Positions 16,023 through 23,771 of a stretch of DNA of 64,000 nucleotides are shown piece by piece. This DNA is from Roseomonas populi (GTDB lineage Bacteria; Pseudomonadota; Alphaproteobacteria; Acetobacterales; Acetobacteraceae): the NCBI RefSeq assembly GCF_024594815.1, contig NZ_JANJOU010000001.1, forward strand, positions 186,001-250,000. Direction: 5' to 3'. Below the pieces are notes generated by a model, which made no database searches, was not told the origin of the DNA, and saw only the letters and a list, made by a program, of their open reading frames with translations. The position numbers and the translations under genes are program-made. Each line of letters begins with the position of its first letter. Position 1 is the stretch's first letter.

Positions 16023-16250
16023 ATGCAAAAGACCACCCGGATCAAGAAGCGCCGCGTGAAGGCCGCGCCCACGATCTATGCGCCGATCAAGCTGCTGCAC
16101 ATCCCTGCCGCGCTGGACGCTGCCGGCGAGCCGCGCGTGATGCTGGAAGTGCCGCCCAGGCCGGGCAGCGTCACCCGCCGTCCCATGCTGCACGCCTTCG
16201 CCTCCGTCGCCGCGGCGCTCGCCGCCAAGGCCGAGATGGAGGCGCGCTGA
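16023..16250 (+). CDS. Hypothetical small basic protein
   Basis: Function unknown. 75 residues beginning MQKTTRIKKRRVKAAPTIYA; the N-terminus is strongly basic and could contact nucleic acid. The C-terminus is an Ala-rich helix (FASVAAALAAKAEMEAR). Its stop overlaps the next start by one base. It is the first gene of the tightly coupled replication series that continues to 20655. Confidence 0.55.
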   Translation: MQKTTRIKKRRVKAAPTIYAPIKLLHIPAALDAAGEPRVMLEVPPRPGSVTRRPMLHAFASVAAALAAKAEMEAR

Positions 16251-16804
16251 TGCATCGCACGATCCCGCTCCCCACCACCCTGCCGCCGCTGGCCTTCATG
16301 GACCTGGCGCCGGCGCAGATCAGCGAGGCGATCCGCCGCATGGAAGGGACGCCTGGCGACTTCGCCGTCCCGCTCTGGCGCGGCTCGCTGGCCGGGGAAT
16401 ACCGCATCGCGGTATCTCTCCCCGGCGGCCGGCTGCCGGCGAGGGTGCTGGATCGGCAGCGCCCGCCGACCTGCATCATCCTCTCAGCGGATCCCGACTT
16501 CCCGGCGCCCACGCCGCCGCCGACTGCCTTCCCGAAACTCTCTCGCTACTTGGATTGGGCGGCTTCCGTCATCGTCCACGCGACCGGCGGCACCCGCGAG
16601 CACTACACCACCGTCGCCGCCGCTACGGTGATCATGCGGCGGATCCTGCTGATCGAGACGGCCACCGTCCAAGAGGACGCCTGGATGGCGCTGGTGCAGG
16701 CCGAGGCAGAGCGGCGCGAGAAGCGCGGCCAGCGCCTACCGCGCCTGTGCTGGAGCGCCACGCCGCGGGGCGGGGTCCATCCCGTGCAGGAGGGCATCGG
16801 ATGA
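16250..16804 (+). CDS. Hypothetical protein, paralogue of the gene at 20143
   Basis: Function unknown. 184 residues. The C-terminal half (LDWAASVIVHATGGTREHYT ... RRILLIETATVQEDAWMALV) aligns with the C-terminal half of the product at 20143-20655 (IEWAAVIVLQDTATDHYGAL ... GRTLLIETSPEQIGEWEALL). The shared pattern WAA-VIV-H/D-T-HY-R-LLIET-W-AL suggests a compact alpha/beta fold. It overlaps the primase-like gene by four bases (ATGA). Confidence 0.65.
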   Translation: MHRTIPLPTTLPPLAFMDLAPAQISEAIRRMEGTPGDFAVPLWRGSLAGEYRIAVSLPGGRLPARVLDRQRPPTCIILSADPDFPAPTPPPTAFPKLSRYLDWAASVIVHATGGTREHYTTVAAATVIMRRILLIETATVQEDAWMALVQAEAERREKRGQRLPRLCWSATPRGGVHPVQEGIG

Positions 16805-17805
16805 ACGCCGACAGCCTCACTATCCTGCGCAGCCGCGGCCGGCGCCTCGCCAAGCTGATCCGAGCCGGCGGCGACGTAGAGGGCTATGACAGCGCCAAGC
16901 ACTACGACATGGCGCCGATCGGCTTCGAGGGGCTGCACGACCTGGCGGAGGTGCTGGAGAACCTGCTGCACCTTCCAGATCGGTGCGTGGTGCGCGGCGC
17001 CATCGCCCATCCCTCCCGCGTGTCCGGTGTGCGGCGGCTGGTGCACCCGGATCAGGACACGGGGGACGAACCCACCCTGCACGACGCGCCCCGGGCCTGG
17101 GTGGCGCTCGACTGCGACGGCATCCCCGCTCCGGTCGGGCTGGACGTGCTGGACCTGGTGGCGTGCGGCAGCGCAGCGCGGGAGGTGATGCCGCCGGCCT
17201 TCCGCGCCGCCGCCTCCGTCGTTACCGCCACCGCCGGGCACGCCATCAAGCCCGGCTTGCGACTGCGCCTCTGGTTCCTGCTGGAGCGGGCGCTGACCGG
17301 CGCCGAGTGCCAGCGCTGGCTGCGTGGCGTGCCGGGGGTTGATCCGTCCACCCTCCGGGCCGCGCAGGTCACCTACACGGCCGCGCCGCTGTTCGTGGAC
17401 ATGGTCGATCCCCTGCCGCGCCGGCTGATGGTGCTGGACGGCGCCGAGGCGGTGGTGTGCCCCTCCCCCGCCGAGTTGGCGCCGCCGCGCCGTCCGGAGT
17501 TTGACCCCGACGCCGTACCGCGGGCCGCCACCGGCGACCGCTACGTCCGCGCCGCCCTGATGCGGGCCTGCAGCAACATCGCGACCGCTCCGGTGGACAG
17601 CCGCCATCCAACTGCCGTCGCCGAGGCCTGGGGGCTGGCCCGCTTCGTGGTGGGCGGGCTGCTGACCGCCGACGAACTGATCCGGGCCGTGGACGGGGCG
17701 CTGGAGCAGGCCGGCAAGCCGAAGGGCGAGGGCGCGAAGATCGCCGCCTGGGCAGCGGCGCGCCGGCCGGACAGCGGGAACCTGCAGACCGGAGGGCGCG
17801 AGTGA
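16801..17805 (+). CDS. Primase-like replication protein
   Basis: Probably works with the downstream DUF927 ATPase in replication of the element. 334 residues from ATG 16801. The central part (APRAWVALDCDGIPAPVGLD) has a D-x-D of the type seen in prim-pol catalytic centres. It is followed by KPGLRLRLWFLLERALTGAE and YTAAPLFVDMVDPLPRRLMV, the layout of AEP-like primase domains found just upstream of DUF927 proteins. The C-terminus is helical and resembles a primase C-terminal domain. The family call rests on motif layout and neighbourhood. Confidence 0.6.
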   Translation: MNADSLTILRSRGRRLAKLIRAGGDVEGYDSAKHYDMAPIGFEGLHDLAEVLENLLHLPDRCVVRGAIAHPSRVSGVRRLVHPDQDTGDEPTLHDAPRAWVALDCDGIPAPVGLDVLDLVACGSAAREVMPPAFRAAASVVTATAGHAIKPGLRLRLWFLLERALTGAECQRWLRGVPGVDPSTLRAAQVTYTAAPLFVDMVDPLPRRLMVLDGAEAVVCPSPAELAPPRRPEFDPDAVPRAATGDRYVRAALMRACSNIATAPVDSRHPTAVAEAWGLARFVVGGLLTADELIRAVDGALEQAGKPKGEGAKIAAWAAARRPDSGNLQTGGRE

Positions 17806-19832
17806 TGGACGCGCGCATGGACGTGGATCCGATCCTCAACGGCTTCGCCAGCCGCGGTGGCGCCGAGGACGAGCCCGCCGACGCGGTGGACGTGACACTG
17901 CAGGTCGTGCGCCTCGCCGGCCTGGCCGAGGCGGACTATCAGCAGCAGCGAAAGGCGGCGGCGCGAGAGTGCGGCCTGACGCTGACAGCCCTCGACAAGC
18001 TGGTGCGCGCCGAGCGTGCCAAGCGCCTGCAGGAGAAGGCCGCCGCCGCCCGGCGCAAGGCACCGCCCCGCCCCGGCGAGATCCGCTGGCCCCACGGCTT
18101 CGCGATGGAAAAGGAAGGCCTCTACGCCGACCAGGGCGAGGCGGGGCAGGTCTGGCTTTGCGCGCCGTTGGAGGTGCTGGGCGAGGCCCGGGACGCCGCC
18201 GGCGAGGGCTGGAGCCTTTGGCTACGATGGAAGGACCGCGACGCCCGGATCCACACCTGGCCGATGCCGGCGCGACTGCTGGTGACGGCGCCCGGTGAGT
18301 TGGAGGCGGCGCTGCTGGAGCGGGGGCTGCGGGTCTCCCCCAACCCGTCCTCGCGCATGCTGCTCCGCGAGGCTCTAGGGGGCGTCCAGGCCGGCTCCCG
18401 CGTCACGCTGGTGTCGCGCTCCGGCTGGCACGCGGTGGGCACCGATGAGGCCGCCTACATCCTGCCAGACGGCACGGTGATCGGCGCCACGGCCGAGACG
18501 CTGGTCATGAAGGCGCCGCCCGAGAACGCGGCGCAGATGGTGGCGCAGGCCGGCACGCTGGACGGGTGGAAGGCCGAGGTGGCCGCCCCCGCCGCGGGCA
18601 ACCCGATGGCCGCCTTCCTCCTCGCCGCTGCCTTTACCGGCCCTCTGCTGGACGCCTGCGGCGAACCGTCGGGCGGGTTCCACATCACCGGCCGCAGCAA
18701 GGTCGGGAAGACCCTGGCGCTACGCCTCGCCCTCTCGGCCTGGGGGCCGCCGGTGAAGGGGGCGATGCTGCGGGACTGGCGCAGCACGGCGAACGGCCTG
18801 GAGGGTGCGGCCGAGGAAGCCGGCGACGGGCTGCTGGGGCTGGACGAGCTGCATCAGGCCGACCCGCGGGAGGTGGCCGCCGCCTGCTACATGCTGGCGA
18901 ACGAGAGCGGCAAGGGTCGGATGCGGCGCGACACCACCGCCCAGCGCCGGCGTACCTGGCGGACTTTCATCCTCTCCACGGGCGAGCTCGACATCGCCAC
19001 TGTCGTCTCCCGCACCGGGCAGAGCCTGCCGGCCGGGGCGGAGGTGCGACTGCCCTCCATCAGCGTGGACGGCGGAAGCGCCTGGCCCGCACTGCACGGG
19101 CGCCCGGCGCTGACCGACCTGATGACGGACCTGCACGCCGCGGTGCGCCGGCATCACGGACACGCCGGCCGGGCCTTCGTCGCGAGGCTGGCCGAGGCAC
19201 GGCGAGATGACGCTGCAGGCCTTGCCGATGCTGCGACGGCGATGCGGGATCGGATCGCCGCCACTCTCCCGTCCGACGCGGATCCGCAGGTGCGAGACGT
19301 GGCGCGGCGATGCGCCCTGGTGGCTCTGGCCGGTGAGCTGGCCACGCTCTGGGGCATCCTCCCCTGGCCGCGGGACGAGACCTTCCGCGTAGCCGAGGCG
19401 ATGCTGGCGCGGTGGATCGAGAAGCGCGGCGGCGGCGGGGCATCGGAGGAAGCGCAGCACGTCCGGGCGGTGCGGCTGTTCCTCACTGAGCACGGCGCAT
19501 CGCGGTTCGTCGCCCTGCACTTCGATCGCAGCCAGAACGTCAACGCCTGGGTGGAGAGCCACCCTGACCGCCCCGTCATCAAGCGGGCGGGCTGGCGCCG
19601 GCGGCGCGCCGATGGGCGAGACGAGTACCTGATCGCCCCGGATGTATGGCGCGAGCTCTGCCGCGAAGCCGGCGTGGATCCTGCGGAGGCTGGGCGCACG
19701 CTGCGGGCCGAGGGCTTCCTGGACGCCGGCGACGGCAAGAACCTGGCCGCCACGGTGCGGGTGCCCGGCGTCGGCAAAATCCGCGTGTACCGCGTCCTGC
19801 CCGACCTGATGGGTGAGGGAGGCAGCGCGTGA
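17802..19832 (+). CDS. DUF927 domain helicase-like ATPase
   Basis: Likely replicative helicase or ATPase of the element. 676 residues from a GTG overlapping the primase-like stop (GTGA); an ATG lies one codon further in. The N-terminus is a basic helical region. From about residue 90 the DUF927 domain follows (WPHGFAMEKEGLYADQGEAG, SRSGWHAVGTDEAAYILPDG). The Walker A-like motif GRSKVGKTLAL is near residues 298-308. A Walker B-like motif is GDGLLGLDELHQADP, and an arginine-rich sensor region is GKGRMRRDTTAQRRRTWRTF. The C-terminal 200 residues are helical with a possible winged-helix end. Confidence 0.85.
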   Translation: MMDARMDVDPILNGFASRGGAEDEPADAVDVTLQVVRLAGLAEADYQQQRKAAARECGLTLTALDKLVRAERAKRLQEKAAAARRKAPPRPGEIRWPHGFAMEKEGLYADQGEAGQVWLCAPLEVLGEARDAAGEGWSLWLRWKDRDARIHTWPMPARLLVTAPGELEAALLERGLRVSPNPSSRMLLREALGGVQAGSRVTLVSRSGWHAVGTDEAAYILPDGTVIGATAETLVMKAPPENAAQMVAQAGTLDGWKAEVAAPAAGNPMAAFLLAAAFTGPLLDACGEPSGGFHITGRSKVGKTLALRLALSAWGPPVKGAMLRDWRSTANGLEGAAEEAGDGLLGLDELHQADPREVAAACYMLANESGKGRMRRDTTAQRRRTWRTFILSTGELDIATVVSRTGQSLPAGAEVRLPSISVDGGSAWPALHGRPALTDLMTDLHAAVRRHHGHAGRAFVARLAEARRDDAAGLADAATAMRDRIAATLPSDADPQVRDVARRCALVALAGELATLWGILPWPRDETFRVAEAMLARWIEKRGGGGASEEAQHVRAVRLFLTEHGASRFVALHFDRSQNVNAWVESHPDRPVIKRAGWRRRRADGRDEYLIAPDVWRELCREAGVDPAEAGRTLRAEGFLDAGDGKNLAATVRVPGVGKIRVYRVLPDLMGEGGSA

Positions 19833-20155
19833 GCGCCAACGCTGTCCCGACTGCCACGACCCCGACCCGACCGGTCGGGACGCAGAAAACCCCTGCAAAC
19901 ATTGAGTGTCCTGACCGTCCCGACTGCCACGACCGCAGAACAGAAGCCAGGGATGAAAACGATGTTTCCCTCGCTGCTCTGGCTGCCCGCTGGCGGGCGG
20001 ATACGGGCCACGACGAGGCCGAACGGGCAGCGATGCGCGAGCACTACGCCGCACCTGCCGGGCCTGCCCTCCCCTCCCCCGACCCGCTGACGGAAGGCCT
20101 GCTGCGCGGCTTCCGAAGGCACCACCGCAAGGAGAACAGCACATGCGTCAGGTAA
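19829..20155 (+). CDS. Hypothetical protein with repeat-derived N-terminus
   Basis: Function unknown. 108 residues from a GTG overlapping the DUF927 stop (GTGA). The first 47 codons are almost entirely the 128-bp repeat copy B (TTPTRPVGTQKTPANIECPD), so the repeat has been absorbed into the reading frame. The remainder (VSLAALAARWRADTGHDEAE) looks like ordinary protein. It overlaps the next gene by 13 bases. Confidence 0.55.
   Translation: MSANAVPTATTPTRPVGTQKTPANIECPDRPDCHDRRTEARDENDVSLAALAARWRADTGHDEAERAAMREHYAAPAGPALPSPDPLTEGLLRGFRRHHRKENSTCVR
19842..19969 (+). repeat. Copy B of the inverted repeat with palindromic core
   Basis: Inverted relative to copy A at 6335-6460. GTCCCGACTGCCACGACC occurs twice within this copy (from 19844 and 19917), and the palindrome CCCGACCGGTCGGG lies between. 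It starts ten bases after the DUF927 stop codon. Iteron-like direct repeats just after a replication gene are where an origin often sits; that role is a guess. Confidence 0.8.
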
Positions 20156-20655
20156 CCGTGGCCTGCCTCGACAGGGATCTGCGGATCGACCGCGGCATCC
20201 GGGACGACGGCGGCGCCCGCTACGCCAACACCAGCACCGGGCTGTACCTGCTGGAGGAAGAGTTGCACGCCGGCGGACTGACCCGCTTCGCCCCGCTGCT
20301 GCACATGGCGCGTGACCGCTACGCCGCGCTGATCCTGACCCCGCCCGGCGGTGTCGTTCCCTTCGGGGATCTGCGGAAGCCGGAGTGGACGGTCATCGCC
20401 CTGCTGGGCCGCGGCAGTGCCGAAGGCCCCGACGCCTGGCCACAGGCGCAGCGTCTGATCGAGTGGGCCGCGGTGATCGTCCTGCAGGACACGGCGACCG
20501 ACCATTACGGCGCCCTGGTCCGCCCCGCCGGCCTCTACGGGCGGACGCTGCTGATCGAGACCAGCCCCGAGCAGATCGGCGAGTGGGAAGCCCTGCTGCA
20601 GCGTCTGAACCGTCACCGCGACCGGGTGCACCTGCCCGCTCCGGTCCACGCCTGA
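20143..20655 (+). CDS. Hypothetical protein, paralogue of the gene at 16250
   Basis: Function unknown. 170 residues from ATG 20143 after a good AAGGAG site. Its C-terminal half matches the product of 16250-16804 (WAA-VIV, HY, LLIET, W-AL). The N-terminal half (YANTSTGLYLLEEELHAGGL) is acidic. The two paralogues flank the primase-like and DUF927 genes, implying a role tied to replication or its control. Confidence 0.65.
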   Translation: MRQVTVACLDRDLRIDRGIRDDGGARYANTSTGLYLLEEELHAGGLTRFAPLLHMARDRYAALILTPPGGVVPFGDLRKPEWTVIALLGRGSAEGPDAWPQAQRLIEWAAVIVLQDTATDHYGALVRPAGLYGRTLLIETSPEQIGEWEALLQRLNRHRDRVHLPAPVHA

Positions 20656-20678
20656 ACCACCCTCGAAGGAGATCGACC

Positions 20679-21308
20679 ATGGACATCAAGAAGCTGTTGG
20701 GCATGCGCCCGAAGGAGCAGACCGCCGCGGCCATCCGCGCCGCCATCACGAACGCGGAGCAGGGCAAGGCCGCAGCGCTGGCTCGCGCCGCCGAGCTGGA
20801 GGGTGGCCGCGGGAAGCTGCTGCTGACCGGCGACGCCAAGGAGGTGGAGGCGAGCGAGCGGGAGCTGACGGAAGCCCGCATGGAGGCCGAGCGCTGCGAC
20901 GTGATGGCGCAGGCGCTGCAGGCCCCGCTGGCTGAGGCGGTGCTGCGGGAGAAGGCCGCGGAGTTCGCCGATCTGGAGCGGCAGGCGGCGCAGCAGGTGG
21001 AGGGGTTCGTTACCTGGTGGCGGTCCCGCTACGGCGAGCTTGCCAGCGAGATCCGCGATGGGGCGCGGATGGAGAAGGCCGCTAACGACAGCATCAACCG
21101 GCTCTATCACCTCTCGAACCAGCACCCGGAAGCCTTCGCCGCGAGCGGCGTCACCATCCCCAAAGCGCCGAACGAGCACCTGCGGCCCGGGTACTCCGGA
21201 AACAACGTCGCGGGGATGTCGGACATGATCCGGCTGCCGCCTGTGAGCGGGCGCCCCGGCATGACGAGCGAAGAGGACCCGATGCTTTGGCCGGAGAGGA
21301 GCGTCTGA
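20679..21308 (+). CDS. Coiled-coil hypothetical protein
   Basis: Function unknown. 209 residues from ATG 20679 preceded by GAAGGAG. Residues 15-110 are strongly helical and Ala/Glu-rich (LARAAELEGGRGKLLLTGDA, EVEASERELTEARMEAERCD), a probable coiled coil. A Trp-containing segment follows (VEGFVTWWRSRYGELASEIR). Its location directly before a prohead-protease-like gene would fit a scaffold-like role, but I have no motif evidence for that. Confidence 0.6.
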   Translation: MDIKKLLGMRPKEQTAAAIRAAITNAEQGKAAALARAAELEGGRGKLLLTGDAKEVEASERELTEARMEAERCDVMAQALQAPLAEAVLREKAAEFADLERQAAQQVEGFVTWWRSRYGELASEIRDGARMEKAANDSINRLYHLSNQHPEAFAASGVTIPKAPNEHLRPGYSGNNVAGMSDMIRLPPVSGRPGMTSEEDPMLWPERSV

Positions 21309-21309
21309 C

Positions 21310-21963
21310 GTGACGGCCCTTACCCCTGGGGTGATCGTCCCGCATGAGGTGGAGCAGCGCCGCGCGCTGCTCTGCTTCGCCACCAACGTCGGCACCGACA
21401 ATTACGGGCAAGGCGACAGCAAGATCCTGGAGATGACCGGCGCCGATCTGGCCCTGCTCAACTCCGGACGGGCTCCGCTGCTGGACGGCCATTTGCACCA
21501 GCTGACAGCGGTGCTGGGTGTGGTGGAGACAGCTTGGATCGAAGGCGGCAGCGCATGGTGCATCGCGCGCTTCGCCAGCCACACCGCAGCTCTCGATGCC
21601 TGGGGAATGGTCAGGGACCGCATCGTGACCAACGTCTCGATGGGGTTCTCCTACCTGTCCGGCCAACAGGACGCGGACGGGGCTGAGCGGATCAGCACAT
21701 GGCGCCCCTTCGAGGTGTCGCTCTGCGCCGTGCCCAAGAGCTGGACGGCTGGCGTGCTGCCCCAACCCCAGGCCGAGGCGATGGAGGCAGTGGTGGACGC
21801 CGCCGAGGCTGCCCAGCGCCGGCGCGTCGCGGATCAGGTGAAGCAGTTGCAGACGCAGGAGAAGCGACGTTGGGCCGAGACCATCAGCCCCACCGTCGCC
21901 CAGCGGCTCGGGACCGATCCGGCCCTGACCGCAGAAGTCATCGCGGAAGCCTCCGCGGTGTGA
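21310..21963 (+). CDS. Prohead-protease-like protein (HK97/U35 S78-type)
   Basis: In phages this peptidase trims scaffold and capsid during head maturation. 217 residues from a GTG at 21310. The three conserved blocks are present: His 61 in APLLDGHLHQLTAVLGVVET, Ser 110 in VRDRIVTNVSMGFSYLSG, and Glu 135 in TWRPFEVSLCAVPKSWTAGV. Together they match the His/Ser/acidic catalytic arrangement of the HK97 protease fold. The C-terminal 70 residues are a Gln/Glu-rich helix. No major capsid gene is visible nearby, so its substrate may be supplied by another phage. Confidence 0.7.
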   Translation: MTALTPGVIVPHEVEQRRALLCFATNVGTDNYGQGDSKILEMTGADLALLNSGRAPLLDGHLHQLTAVLGVVETAWIEGGSAWCIARFASHTAALDAWGMVRDRIVTNVSMGFSYLSGQQDADGAERISTWRPFEVSLCAVPKSWTAGVLPQPQAEAMEAVVDAAEAAQRRRVADQVKQLQTQEKRRWAETISPTVAQRLGTDPALTAEVIAEASAV

Positions 21964-21980
21964 CCGCCCCGAGTGGGCAG

Positions 21981-22187
21981 ATGAACAGCATGGAGACCAG
22001 CATGAACCTAGTAGCACTGCCCGGCATGGACGGGACGGCATGGATCAATCCGCAAGCGGTCGCGTCGGTGACATCCGAATTGGCCGGCCGGGAGGTCGTC
22101 ACCATCATCACGCCCACAGCCGGCCCGCAGATCCGCGTCGCGGCCGGACCGGACGAGGTGATCGCAGCCCTGAAGGCGGGCGGGTGA
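21981..22187 (+). CDS. Hypothetical small protein (68 aa)
   Basis: Function unknown. From ATG 21981: MNSMETSMNLVALPGMDGTA, WINPQAVASVTSELAGREVV and IRVAAGPDEVIAALKAGG. The pattern of a short beta-rich domain with WINP and a C-terminal helix is seen in small FlbD-like proteins, a weak resemblance only. Two further in-frame ATGs could be the start. Confidence 0.5.
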   Translation: MNSMETSMNLVALPGMDGTAWINPQAVASVTSELAGREVVTIITPTAGPQIRVAAGPDEVIAALKAGG

Positions 22188-22195
22188 CCGGACTA

Positions 22196-22221
22196 GGGGT
22201 GTGGCCGCAGGGACACACCCC
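22196..22221 (+). terminator. Possible terminator hairpin
   Basis: GGGGTGTG - 10 bases - CACACCCC, a perfect 8-bp stem, 9 bases after the small-protein stop. It lacks a clear T tract, so termination is uncertain. Confidence 0.35.
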
Positions 22222-22315
22222 GACCCCTCGGGTCCTTCCCGCCGATGTCACGTATGCGGGTGGCGTCAGCGCGCCACTTCGCTAGCCACAGCAAACTCCA
22301 AGGGGGTTCATCATC

Positions 22316-22786
22316 GTGATCCCGTCAGAAGTGACTGCCGGCGACCTGGCGCAGGCTCTCGGCATATCTGAGCGCCGCGTGGCGACGCTGAAATCCGAGG
22401 GGCGCATTCCCTCCACGCCATCAGGCCGGATCAACCTGCCCGAGCTGCTGGCCCAGCTCTACCGCGAGAATGCCGATTACCGGCAGCGATCGGCGGTGCA
22501 CGGTCCGAAGCAGAGGATTGTCGGTCCTCTCACCTGGGAGGAGCGTCATCCGGCCGACGCCATGACCAACGTCGCGCTGAACACCATGGCGTTCCTGGCG
22601 CCGGATGCGGTGAAGCGGGCAGCCGAGCAGGCCGGGATCACGCCCGAGGCTGCCGAGCGCCTGCACGAGGTGATGCTGACCGCGGCAGCCGGACTACGGG
22701 CCGAAGCCGCCGAGTTATGCGGCATACTGCGGGATCCGGACGGGCCGGAACCGATGAAGCACGCAAGGCTTGCTGCCGCAGACTAA
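22316..22786 (+). CDS. Small-terminase-like HTH protein
   Basis: 156 residues from a GTG at 22316. The N-terminal winged-helix reads VTAGDLAQALGISERRVATL, KSEGRIPSTPSGRINLPELL, the arrangement seen in Nu1-type small terminase subunits and in DNA-packaging HTH proteins. The rest is helical (NTMAFLAPDAVKRAAEQAGI, AAGLRAEAAELCGILRDPDG), consistent with an oligomerisation region. It is the last gene before the right att core. A satellite would use such a protein to redirect packaging; without a large subunit present this remains a guess. Confidence 0.5.
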   Translation: MIPSEVTAGDLAQALGISERRVATLKSEGRIPSTPSGRINLPELLAQLYRENADYRQRSAVHGPKQRIVGPLTWEERHPADAMTNVALNTMAFLAPDAVKRAAEQAGITPEAAERLHEVMLTAAAGLRAEAAELCGILRDPDGPEPMKHARLAAAD

Positions 22787-22808
22787 TTGTGGGGGTGATT
22801 GTGGGGTG
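22786..22808 (+). promoter_or_regulatory. Putative arm-type site, right end
   Basis: ATTGTGGGGGTGATTGTGGGG, identical over 21 bases to 4913-4933 and in the same orientation, 36 bases inside the right att core. Confidence 0.6.
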
Positions 22809-22851
22809 CTGGCCAGCACTGGCCAGAAAGACCAATAAAAACAACGCCGCA

Positions 22852-22927
<76 letters not shown>

Positions 22928-22975
22928 AGGCGCGGGCGGTCACTACAACGCTCCGCTCCTCCCGTCCAGCACCCC

Positions 22976-23665
22976 TCAGAGCGCGAGCGGTGCTTCCGGC
23001 GGCACCAGCGGCGTCCGGGGCGAGGGCGGCGCATCCGCGGAGGCCGGGGCCGCGGGGGGAAGCTCCGTCCGCGTGGCCCCCTCAACCGGCGGCACGGGAG
23101 TCCCAGGTGGCGGGCCGGCAACCCCACCGGTAGCGGGCAGGTCCGCGCGCACCGGCGCCTCCACCCTCGCCGGCCCGCCCTGCGCGGGAGGGGCGCCCGC
23201 GGCTGCCGCCTCGGGCACGGTGTAGTCCGGCACGATCCGCGCTTGAGCGCCCGCGATAACCAGCACCTTCTGTCCCAGGGGCAGGGACGGCACGTCCCGC
23301 TGGGTCACGTTCACCAGTTCTCCGTTGGTCTTCCGGACGATGTACTCGGTGGCACGATTGTCGTTGATCACCCGCTCCGTCGCCGAGCCGAAGAGGCCGC
23401 CGACCAGGCCGCCGCCGACGCCGGCCAGGGCGGAGGTGAGATTACTGCCAGGGGTCGCCGCACCCACGATGCCGCCCGCCGCCGCACCGGCCGCGGCCCC
23501 CGCCGCGCCGTCGGAGGAGATCTGCACGTCCCGCGCGCCGATGATGACGCCCTGCTGGACCGGGTTGGCCTGCTGCACCGCCCTGGTGGAGTAGGTATCC
23601 GCCGAATAATCGCTGCCGCAGCCGGCCAGGATCAACAGGGGGAGGAAGAAGCGGCAGGGATGCAT
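22976..23665 (-). CDS. Glycine-zipper lipoprotein
   Basis: Probable outer-membrane lipoprotein of the SlyB/17-kDa antigen type. From ATG 23665 the protein reads MHPCRFFLPLLILAGCGSDY with lipobox LAGC. A glycine-zipper double helix follows (GAAGAAAGAAAGGIVGAATP, LAGVGGGLVGGLFGSATERV). A beta-type segment comes next (ATEYIVRKTNGELVNVTQRD). The last 90 residues are Pro/Ala-rich, longer than in SlyB. A start further upstream would put charged residues before the signal peptide. Confidence 0.8.
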   Translation of the reverse strand: MHPCRFFLPLLILAGCGSDYSADTYSTRAVQQANPVQQGVIIGARDVQISSDGAAGAAAGAAAGGIVGAATPGSNLTSALAGVGGGLVGGLFGSATERVINDNRATEYIVRKTNGELVNVTQRDVPSLPLGQKVLVIAGAQARIVPDYTVPEAAAAGAPPAQGGPARVEAPVRADLPATGGVAGPPPGTPVPPVEGATRTELPPAAPASADAPPSPRTPLVPPEAPLAL

Positions 23666-23771
23666 GGAGGCTCCGCGTTGTCGGGCGCGCAGGGGCGGGT
23701 CCATCGGGCCGCCCCATGGACTTTGCCGGGCCAGTTAAGGGCCCGCGCCGCGCTGCACAACCCGGCAGGCG

